Positions 57,928 through 64,000 of a stretch of DNA of 64,000 nt are shown piece by piece; within the stretch, counting starts at the first letter, position 1, and each line of letters starts with the position of its first letter. The position numbers were made by a program, and so were the translations under genes. The notes beneath the pieces are model-generated. The model saw only the letters and a program-made list of their open reading frames with translations, did not search any database and was not told where the DNA came from. This stretch comes from Gordonia shandongensis DSM 45094 (GTDB lineage Bacteria > Actinomycetota > Actinomycetes > Mycobacteriales > Mycobacteriaceae). The stretch is from assembly GCF_000423025.1 (NCBI RefSeq), contig NZ_AUHE01000008.1, positions 62,001-126,000 on the forward strand, given 5' to 3'.

Positions 57928-59769
57928 CTACAGGCCGAGGTCGCCGGCGAACTCCGCGTTCTCCAGGCGATGCTTGACGGTGGTCAGGAACCGGCCCGCA
58001 TCGGCGCCGTCGATGAGACGGTGATCGTAGGTCAACGGCAGGTAGGCCATCGAGCGGGCGGCGACCGACTCGGTTCCGTCCTCCGCGGTGAGCACCACCG
58101 GGCGCTTGACGATCGCACCCGTACCGAGCATCGCCGCCTGCGGCGGGACCAGGATCGGGGTGTCGAACAGGGCGCCCTGGCTGCCGATGTTGGTGATCGT
58201 GAACGTGCCGCCGGCCAACTCGTCGGGCTTGAGGCCGCCGTTGCGCGCCCGGTCGGCGATGTCGGCGATCGCCCGTGCCAGCCCCGCGAGCGACAGATCG
58301 TCGGCATCGTGGATCACCGGCGAGAGCAGACCCTGCTCGGTGTCGACGGCGATGCCCAGATGGACGTTCGCGTGGTAGGTGATCTCCTTGGCCTGCTCGT
58401 CGATCGACGCGTTGACGTTCGGGTGCGCCTTGAGCGCCTCGACCACGGCCTTGGCGAAGAACGGCAGGAACGTCAGGTTGACGCCCTCGGCCGCGCTGAA
58501 CGACGCCTTGGCCGCCGACCGGAGCGCCGCGATCCTGGTCATGTCCACCTCGTGGACCTGGGTGAGCTGAGCGCTCTCCTGCAGGGACTCGCGGGTCTTG
58601 GCCGCCGTGATCTGCCGGATGCGGTTGATCTTCTGCGTGGTGCCGCGCAGCGCCGCCAACTCGGGGCTGGCCTGCGGGGCGGCCGCTGCCGGAGCAGCCG
58701 GGGAACTCGACGCGGAAGTACCCGCTGCGGCGGTGTTCGATGCAGGGGCGTTCGGTGCGGGGGCCGCCTTCTTCGCCTCCGCCGCGGCCAGCACATCCTG
58801 CTTGCGGATGCGGCCGCCGACGCCCGTCCCCGTCACCGTCGAGAGGTCGATGTCGTTCTCCGCGGCGAGCTTGCGCACCAACGGGGTGACGTACGGCGTC
58901 GACTGGAGCTCATTCGGCGCCGGGCTCGACGCGGGGGCAGGCGATGCGGGAGCGGGCGATGCGGAAGCGGGAGCCTCGGAGGTCGGCTGGGGTTCGGGAG
59001 TGGGCTGGGGTTCGGGAGTGGGCTGGGGTTCGGGAGTGGGCTGGGGTTCTGGGGTCGGCTCGGGCTCGGGAGCGGGCTCGGGCTCGGCGGCCAGCGAAGC
59101 CTGCTCCGGCTCGGGCGCCGACGGAGCCGGAGCCGCCGGGGCGGCGTTCTCGTCACCGATGACCGCCAGCTTGCCGCCGACCTCCACCACATCGTCGGTC
59201 TGGGCGGAGATCTCCAGCAGCACACCGGCCACCGGAGACGGGATCTCCGTGTCGACCTTGTCGGTGGAGACCTCGACGAGCGGCTCGTCGACGGCGACGG
59301 TGTCACCGATCTCCTTGAGCCAGTTCGTCACGGTGCCCTCGGTGACCGACTCGCCGAGTTCGGGCATCACCACGTCGGTACCCGATGCGGCGGACGCCGG
59401 GGCGGGAGCGGCCGGGGCGTCGTCTGCGGCGGGAGCGCTCGGCGCCTCCGGCTCGGGAGTCGAAGCCGGGGCCGAGTCGCCGCCGTCCGCCGAGTCGCCG
59501 CCGTCCGCCGAGTCGCCGGCGGGCGACTCATCGGCGTCGCCGATCAGGGCGAGCTCTCCGCCGATCTCCACGACGTCGTCCTCCTGGGCGACGATCTTGA
59601 CCAGGACGCCCGCGACGGGGGACGGGATCTCCGTGTCGACCTTGTCGGTCGAGACCTCGAGCAGCGGCTCGTCGACGGCGACGGTGTCACCCTCCTTCTT
59701 GAGCCATTGGGTGACGGTTCCCTCGGTGACGCTCTCGCCCAGTGCGGGCATCTCGACAGAGAAGGCCAT
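57928..59769 (-). CDS. dlaT: Dihydrolipoamide acyltransferase (E2) DlaT, two lipoyl domains
   Basis: A 613-residue E2. Two lipoyl domains (about 1-80 and 120-200), each with [11 protein letters not shown] where Lys is lipoylated; a peripheral-subunit-binding domain ([19 protein letters not shown], near 300); and the catalytic acetyltransferase domain ending in [16 protein letters not shown]. The linkers carry GGDSAD and PEPQPT repeats. In mycobacteria this protein, once named SucB, is the pyruvate dehydrogenase E2 and a partner of the AhpD/AhpC peroxidase. ATG 59769 follows a GGGAG. Heads the dlaT-lipB-lipA-DUF4191 set. Confidence 0.93.
   Translation of the reverse strand: MAFSVEMPALGESVTEGTVTQWLKKEGDTVAVDEPLLEVSTDKVDTEIPSPVAGVLVKIVAQEDDVVEIGGELALIGDADESPAGDSADGGDSADGGDSAPASTPEPEAPSAPAADDAPAAPAPASAASGTDVVMPELGESVTEGTVTNWLKEIGDTVAVDEPLVEVSTDKVDTEIPSPVAGVLLEISAQTDDVVEVGGKLAVIGDENAAPAAPAPSAPEPEQASLAAEPEPAPEPEPTPEPQPTPEPQPTPEPQPTPEPQPTSEAPASASPAPASPAPASSPAPNELQSTPYVTPLVRKLAAENDIDLSTVTGTGVGGRIRKQDVLAAAEAKKAAPAPNAPASNTAAAGTSASSSPAAPAAAAPQASPELAALRGTTQKINRIRQITAAKTRESLQESAQLTQVHEVDMTRIAALRSAAKASFSAAEGVNLTFLPFFAKAVVEALKAHPNVNASIDEQAKEITYHANVHLGIAVDTEQGLLSPVIHDADDLSLAGLARAIADIADRARNGGLKPDELAGGTFTITNIGSQGALFDTPILVPPQAAMLGTGAIVKRPVVLTAEDGTESVAARSMAYLPLTYDHRLIDGADAGRFLTTVKHRLENAEFAGDLGL
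58991..59062 (-). repeat. 18-nt tandem repeat x4 in the dlaT linker
   Basis: Unit GGTTCGGGAGTGGGCTGG (plus strand), three exact and one diverged, gives PEPQPT hexapeptides in the linker after the second lipoyl domain. Confidence 0.9.
59471..59518 (-). repeat. 18-nt tandem repeat in the first dlaT linker
   Basis: Two exact copies and a partial third copy of GCCGAGTCGCCGCCGTCC (plus strand) encode GGDSAD repeats between the two lipoyl domains. Confidence 0.85.
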
Positions 59770-59958
59770 TTGTGTGTGACTCCCTAACAAATTCGTGAAC
59801 TGTGCGGTTCTTCTACAAGCCTGCGGGTGTGGTGCGCCACGGGCAGGCGTGTGCCCGGGCGCGTGCTGTCGGCCGGATGAGCCGTAGCCCGTGATTCACC
59901 CTACTCCGACGGACCCCGTCGTTCAGGGCAGTCCGGTGAACCCCGACACCCGGGTGAT

Positions 59959-61518
59959 TCAGTCGGTCCCGGCGATGTCCTCGAGGACCGCGACGATGGT
60001 CCTGACCGGCACACCCGTGCCGCCCTTGGCGGTGTACCCCCACGGCGAGCCGGTGTTGAACGCGGGCCCGGCGACATCGATGTGCGCCCACTGCACGTCG
60101 TCGCTCACGAACTCGCGCAGGAACACGGCCGCCGACAGCATGCCGCCCCACCGATGGTTGGTGACGTTGGCGATGTCGGCCACGCGAGAGTCCAGATCGC
60201 TGCGCAACTCCGAGGGCATCGGCATCGGCCAACCGTTCTCGCCGACCTCCTGCGAGATCGTCGCGACGCGGTCGCGGAAGTCGTCGGTGCCGAGCACCCC
60301 GGGCGTCCGGGTGCCCAACGCCACCATCTGCGCACCGGTGAGGGTCGCGGTGTCGATCAGGTAGTCGGGCTCGTCCTCCAGTGCGCGGACGATCGCGTCG
60401 GCCAGTACCAGGCGCCCCTCGGCGTCGGTGTTGAGCACCTCCACCGTGGTGCCGCCGTACTGCGTCAGGACGTCGCCGGGCCGCTGCGCCGTGGCCGACG
60501 GCATGTTCTCGGCCATCGGCACCGTCGCGGTCACGGTCACCGGGACGTCGAGGCGCGCGGCGGCGACGGCCGCGGCGATGACCGCGGCCGCGCCGCCCAT
60601 GTCGGAGGTCATGTTCTCCATGCCCGCGGCCGGTTTGATCGAGATGCCGCCGGTGTCGAAGGTGATGCCCTTGCCGACGAGCGCCACGCGCTGCTGCGCA
60701 CCCTTCGCCTCGTGAGTGAGACGCACCAGACGCGGCTTCCGGGAGGAGCCCTTCCCGACACCGATGATGCCGCCGTAACCGGCCTTCTCCAGTTCGGCGT
60801 CGTCGAGGATCTCGACGCTCAGACCCGCTGCCGAGCCGAGGATCCGAGCACGATCGGCGAACTCCGCGGGGGACAGCACGTTCGGCGGGGTGTTGACGAA
60901 ATCGCGTGCCATCGCGACCGACTCGGCGACGATCACCGCGCGGTCGAGATCGGCTCGCGCCTGCTTGTTCTTGGTGCCCTTGTTCGCGGCCGCCACCGCC
61001 AGGAGGACGGTGGCGGGCGGCTGCTTCGTCGACCGCGACTTCGCCGACCGCATCTCGTCGAAACGGTAGGCGCCGAGGTATGCGCCCTCGGCGGCCGGAC
61101 CGATGCCCGCCGCCGACAGCGTGGTGACGACCCGCGCCGAGCCGTCGAGCGCCCGCAACGCGGTGCCGGCGGCCTGCCGCACGGTGTCGGGGTCGTCGAG
61201 ACGCGACGCCGCGCCGACGCCGACGGAGAGGACGGCGTCGACCGGTAGGGATTCGGGTGCCGGAATGCGCGTCACCTCGCCGGTGCCGCCGGTGGCGCCG
61301 ACCGCCCGCAGCGCCCGGGCGATGCCCTCGGCGGCGTCGTCGTCGAGGAAGTCCTCGACGAGCAGCAGCGAGGGATCGGACTCGCCGTCGTCGTCGGCTG
61401 CGACGAGGCCGACGACGAGGACGTCGTCGTCATTCGAGAGTGCGGTGGTCAGGTCCATGCGGGGACCGCGGACGCGGTCGGAGAATTCGTTGGCGCTCAC
61501 ACCATTCCACTTTGCCAC
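59959..61518 (-). CDS. pepA: Leucyl aminopeptidase (peptidase M17)
   Basis: A 519-residue dizinc aminopeptidase. The metal and active-site segments [15 protein letters not shown], and [15 protein letters not shown] (the M17 signature) are intact; the N-terminal domain is variable as usual. The true start is uncertain: GTG 61518, GTG 61500 or ATG 61458; none has a strong ribosome site. It corresponds to PepB of M. tuberculosis. It is divergent from gcvT with 68 bases between, and the 189 bases on its other side, before dlaT, hold no gene. Confidence 0.92.
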   Translation of the reverse strand: MAKWNGVSANEFSDRVRGPRMDLTTALSNDDDVLVVGLVAADDDGESDPSLLLVEDFLDDDAAEGIARALRAVGATGGTGEVTRIPAPESLPVDAVLSVGVGAASRLDDPDTVRQAAGTALRALDGSARVVTTLSAAGIGPAAEGAYLGAYRFDEMRSAKSRSTKQPPATVLLAVAAANKGTKNKQARADLDRAVIVAESVAMARDFVNTPPNVLSPAEFADRARILGSAAGLSVEILDDAELEKAGYGGIIGVGKGSSRKPRLVRLTHEAKGAQQRVALVGKGITFDTGGISIKPAAGMENMTSDMGGAAAVIAAAVAAARLDVPVTVTATVPMAENMPSATAQRPGDVLTQYGGTTVEVLNTDAEGRLVLADAIVRALEDEPDYLIDTATLTGAQMVALGTRTPGVLGTDDFRDRVATISQEVGENGWPMPMPSELRSDLDSRVADIANVTNHRWGGMLSAAVFLREFVSDDVQWAHIDVAGPAFNTGSPWGYTAKGGTGVPVRTIVAVLEDIAGTD

Positions 61519-61573
61519 AGCGGGACTCGAGGCGGTCTGCGAACACGGCTCCCGACCGTCGCCCGACGACGAC

Positions 61574-61579
61574 TAGGCT
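61574..61579 (+). promoter_or_regulatory. Leaderless -10 element of gcvT
   Basis: TAGGCT, then 7 bases, then the ATG at 61587. Confidence 0.55.
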
Positions 61580-61586
61580 GTGCGCC

Positions 61587-62696
61587 ATGACTGAACTGCT
61601 CGCCGGACCGATCGCCGACCGACACATCGCCCTCGGGGCGTCCTTCGCCGAATTCGGCGGATGGGACATGCCCGTCTCGTACGCCGGGACGGTGGCCGAG
61701 CACACGGCCGTCCGCGAGGCCGTCGGGATCTTCGACGTCAGTCACCTCGGCAAGGCCGTCGTCTCCGGGCCGGGGGCCGCGGACTTCGTCAACGCGACGC
61801 TCACCAACGACCTCCGGAAGATCGAACCGGGGCGCGCCCAGTACACGCTGTGCTGCACCGAGTCCGGTGGCGTGATCGACGACCTGATCACCTACCTCAT
61901 CGGCGACGACGAGGTCTTCCTCGTGCCGAACGCCGCCAACAGCACCGCCGTCATCGAGAGGCTGCGCGCGGCGGCGCCCGCGGGCGTCGAGATCGTCGAC
62001 CAGCACCGCGACTGGGCCGTCTTCGCCGTGCAGGGGCCCGAGTCGACGGCCGTCCTCGACGCCGTCGGGCTGCCGACGGACCTGCCCTACATGGCGTTCA
62101 CCGATGCGACGGTCGGCATCGGCGGCCGCGATGTGCGGGTTCGGGTGTGCCGGACCGGATACACCGGTGAGCACGGCTACGAGGTGCTGCCCCGATGGGA
62201 CGACGCCGGCGCCGTGTTCGAGGCGCTCCTGGCCGAGGTGACCGCCCGCGGCGGGCAGCCCGCAGGCCTCGGCGCGCGCGACACGCTGCGCACCGAGATG
62301 GGATACGCGCTGCACGGCCACGAGCTGAGCGTCGACATCAGCCCGGTCGAGGCGCGCAGTTCATGGGCCGTCGGATGGGACAAGGAGTCGTTCTTCGGTC
62401 GGGACGCACTGCTCGCCGCCCGGGAGGCCGGGCCCTCGCGCAGGATCTACGGACTGAAGGCCACCGGCCGCGGCGTGCCGCGTGCGGACTGCACGGTCCA
62501 CATCGAGGCCGGCGGCGAGACGATCGGCGTCTGCACGTCGGGCACGTTCTCGCCCACGTTGAAGCAGGGCATCGCGCTGGCGTTCATCGACACGGCATCC
62601 GGTATCAAGAAGGGAGCCGAGGTGGTCGTCGACGTCCGCGGCCGGGCGCTGACCTGCGAGGTCGTGCTGCCGCCGTTCGTCGAGAGCAAGGTCTGA
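61587..62696 (+). CDS. gcvT: Glycine cleavage system T protein (aminomethyltransferase)
   Basis: A 369-residue folate enzyme that takes the aminomethyl group from lipoylated GcvH, releasing ammonia and methylene-tetrahydrofolate. Characteristic stretches are [54 protein letters not shown] and [13 protein letters not shown]. The enzyme depends on lipoate made by lipA/lipB nearby. ATG 61587 is 7 bases from TAGGCT, so the mRNA is probably leaderless. No other gcv gene or glycine riboswitch is in the window. Confidence 0.94.
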   Translation: MTELLAGPIADRHIALGASFAEFGGWDMPVSYAGTVAEHTAVREAVGIFDVSHLGKAVVSGPGAADFVNATLTNDLRKIEPGRAQYTLCCTESGGVIDDLITYLIGDDEVFLVPNAANSTAVIERLRAAAPAGVEIVDQHRDWAVFAVQGPESTAVLDAVGLPTDLPYMAFTDATVGIGGRDVRVRVCRTGYTGEHGYEVLPRWDDAGAVFEALLAEVTARGGQPAGLGARDTLRTEMGYALHGHELSVDISPVEARSSWAVGWDKESFFGRDALLAAREAGPSRRIYGLKATGRGVPRADCTVHIEAGGETIGVCTSGTFSPTLKQGIALAFIDTASGIKKGAEVVVDVRGRALTCEVVLPPFVESKV

Positions 62697-62762
62697 CCCG
62701 CAGTGAGGGCACCGTGACGCGGGGGCGGTCGACTCCGCGGAAAACCGATTGGTCGGCGGCGG

Positions 62763-62768
62763 TACGAT
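62763..62768 (+). promoter_or_regulatory. Leaderless -10 element of ilvE
   Basis: TACGAT, then 7 bases, then the ATG at 62776. Confidence 0.55.
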
Positions 62769-62775
62769 TGATCGC

Positions 62776-63882
62776 ATGACCTTGGAGTTCACTCGCACCG
62801 AACATCCCCATCCGATGTCGGAGAATCGGCGTGCCGAGATCCTCGCGGCCCCGGGATTCGGCAACTACTTCACCGACAACATGGTGACGGTCGACTTCGA
62901 CCGCGACAGCGGGTGGCACGGTGCGCGGGTGACCCCGTACGGTCCCATCGCCCTGGATCCGGCGGCGATGGTGCTGCACTACGCCCAGGAGATCTTCGAG
63001 GGCCTCAAGGCCTACCGGCAGCCCGACGGGTCGATCGCGGCATTCCGCCCGGAGGCCAACGCCGAGCGGTTCAACAACTCGGCACGGCGTCTGGCCATGC
63101 CGGAGCTCCCCGCCGACGACTTCGTCGGAGCGCTGCGGGCGCTCCTCGCCGCGGACCACGCATGGGTTCCCGCCGCCGGCGGCGAGGAGTCCCTGTATCT
63201 GCGTCCGTTCATGATCGCGACGGAGGCGAGCCTCGGCGTCCGACCGGCCGACGAGTACCAGTTCGCGGTCATCGCGTCACCGGCCGGCGCGTACTTCTCC
63301 GGCGGTGTGCAGCCGGTCAGCGTGTTCCTGTGCACCGAATACGTCCGGGCGGCACCGGGCGGCACCGGCGCGGCGAAGTTCGGTGGCAACTACGCGGCCT
63401 CGCTGCTCGCGCAGGCACAGGCGGCGCGCAAGGGCTGCGACCAGGTGGTCTGGCTCGACGCGGTGGAACACCGCTACATCGAGGAGATGGGCGGGATGAA
63501 CCTGTTCTTCGTCTTCGGGGCGGGTGCCGATGCGCGGCTGGTGACACCGGAACTGTCCGGCTCCCTGCTGCCCGGCATCACCCGCGACTCGCTGCTCACC
63601 CTGGCGACCGACGCGGGAATCGCCGTCGAGCAACGCCGGATCTCCACCGACGAGCTTCGAGACGGCGTCGCCTCCGGTGAGATCACCGAGGTGTTCGCCT
63701 GCGGCACGGCGGCCGTCATCACACCGGTCGGCCGGGTGCAGAGCGACACCGACGACTACCTCATCGGCGACGGAGAGACCGGCGAGGTGACCCAGGCGCT
63801 GCGCGACACGCTCACGGGTCTGCAGCGGGGCACGTTCGCCGACACCCACGGGTGGATGACCACGCTGCATCCCGCTCCCTAG
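62776..63882 (+). CDS. ilvE: Branched-chain amino-acid aminotransferase IlvE
   Basis: A 368-residue fold-type IV PLP enzyme that makes Leu, Ile and Val from their keto acids. The PLP Lys is in [12 protein letters not shown], and [24 protein letters not shown] and [12 protein letters not shown] follow the family. The ATG at 62776 fits the family N-terminus ([15 protein letters not shown]) and has a TACGAT -10 just upstream. It shares ketoisovalerate with PanB. It converges on cobS across a 56-base gap occupied by 16-nt repeats. Confidence 0.95.
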   Translation: MTLEFTRTEHPHPMSENRRAEILAAPGFGNYFTDNMVTVDFDRDSGWHGARVTPYGPIALDPAAMVLHYAQEIFEGLKAYRQPDGSIAAFRPEANAERFNNSARRLAMPELPADDFVGALRALLAADHAWVPAAGGEESLYLRPFMIATEASLGVRPADEYQFAVIASPAGAYFSGGVQPVSVFLCTEYVRAAPGGTGAAKFGGNYAASLLAQAQAARKGCDQVVWLDAVEHRYIEEMGGMNLFFVFGAGADARLVTPELSGSLLPGITRDSLLTLATDAGIAVEQRRISTDELRDGVASGEITEVFACGTAAVITPVGRVQSDTDDYLIGDGETGEVTQALRDTLTGLQRGTFADTHGWMTTLHPAP

Positions 63883-63883
63883 C

Positions 63884-63948
63884 CGAACGTCAGACCTGCC
63901 GAACTTCAGACTTGCCGAACGTCAGACCTGCCGGACTTTCAGACCAGC
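63884..63948. repeat. 16-nt tandem repeat x4 between ilvE and cobS
   Basis: Unit CGAACGTCAGACCTGC occurs twice exactly, once with two changes and once diverged. The last copy runs into the final codons of cobS. The array starts one base after the ilvE stop. Confidence 0.85.
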
Positions 63949-64000
63949 AGGCCGACGGCGACGACGGCCGTCACCAGTTCGACGGTGGCACCGACGACGT
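63939..64000 (-). CDS. cobS: C-terminal end of CobS-like cobalamin synthase (partial)
   Basis: The minus strand is open from the window edge to TGA at 63939-63941 and ends VVGATVELVTAVVAVGLLV, a hydrophobic C-terminus like that of adenosylcobinamide-GDP ribazoletransferase. The M. tuberculosis neighbour of ilvE is cobS, which supports the call. Only 19 residues are visible. Confidence 0.5.
   Translation of the reverse strand, partial: VVGATVELVTAVVAVGLLV

Noticed and set aside
58400..59790. Plus-strand frames in dlaT that look like a Ser/Ala/Gly-rich surface protein
   Set aside because: They are the complement of the E2 linkers and lipoyl domains; the repeats belong to dlaT.
61519..61586. 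A glycine riboswitch before gcvT
   Set aside because: Only 68 bases separate the two divergent genes and the -10 is 7 bases from the ATG, which leaves no room for an aptamer.

Overview
The window is a 64 kb piece of a high-GC actinobacterial chromosome, from a mycolic-acid producer of the order Mycobacteriales. Gordonia is the most likely genus, inferred from gene content and not tested. Gene order follows the Mycobacterium tuberculosis region cobS - ilvE - gcvT - pepB - dlaT - lipB - lipA - glnA1 - glnE - glnA2 - panB - cobC - ptkA/ptpA - cobD - ahpE - aceE - mabR - fabD - acpM - kas - accD6, with lineage-specific blocks inserted into it. I know that order from established knowledge of the M. 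tuberculosis genome and did no alignment.

Layout. 0-2 kb: the tail of an unknown gene, a baeRF-type protein and a DUF3145 gene. 2-10.4 kb (minus strand): aceE, then the regulator mabR, then the FAS-II operon fabD-acpM-kas-accD6. A palindrome in front of fabD fits the MabR operator exactly. 10.7-12.3 kb: a secreted protein, DUF3052 and the peroxiredoxin ahpE. 12.3-15.9 kb: a surface acyltransferase fused to an SGNH domain, and a secreted SGNH paralogue. 15.9-25.3 kb: a mycothiol-dependent-isomerase-like enzyme, then prpR divergent from prpD-prpB-prpC and a pyruvate carboxylase gene that overlaps prpC. 25.5-29.7 kb: a 13E12-type HNH protein, a TetR regulator, a carotenoid oxygenase and a DUF4334 protein, followed by tRNA-Val(UAC). 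29.9-38.3 kb: a spermidine-synthase-like protein, cobD, a SURF1-ptpA-ptkA-like operon, then cobC, a NIF3 protein, a zinc-ribbon protein, a histidine phosphatase and rnpB. 38.3-49.6 kb: proline iminopeptidase, panB, the nitrogen genes glnA2, glnE and glnA1, a lipase, two FKBP lipoproteins and an RDD protein. 49.7-55.3 kb: an inserted oxidoreductase and hydrolase block. 55.3-64 kb: DUF4191, lipA, lipB, dlaT, pepA, gcvT, ilvE and the end of cobS.

How the parts work together. Pyruvate is the hub: aceE and dlaT (E1 and E2 of pyruvate dehydrogenase), lipA/lipB (lipoate for E2 and for glycine cleavage with gcvT), the methylcitrate cycle (propionate to pyruvate) and pyruvate carboxylase. Acetyl-CoA carboxylation (accD6) and FAS-II lead to mycolic acids under MabR. 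glnA1, glnA2 and glnE form the ammonium-assimilation core; a four-part GlnR box lies upstream of glnA1.

Three patterns run across the window. Many genes have a TANNNT -10 hexamer only 6-7 nt before the start codon, which implies leaderless mRNAs; one of these is an eight-codon ORF coupled to the RDD gene. At least nine proteins carry in-frame tandem duplications of 15, 18 or 21 nt at their termini or linkers. The insert at 49.7-53.2 kb encodes an overlapping dehydrogenase, patatin esterase and Baeyer-Villiger-type monooxygenase, the enzymes of a short ketone-cleavage route. No CRISPR array, IS element, integrase or prophage gene was seen, and no gap between genes exceeds about 270 bases.
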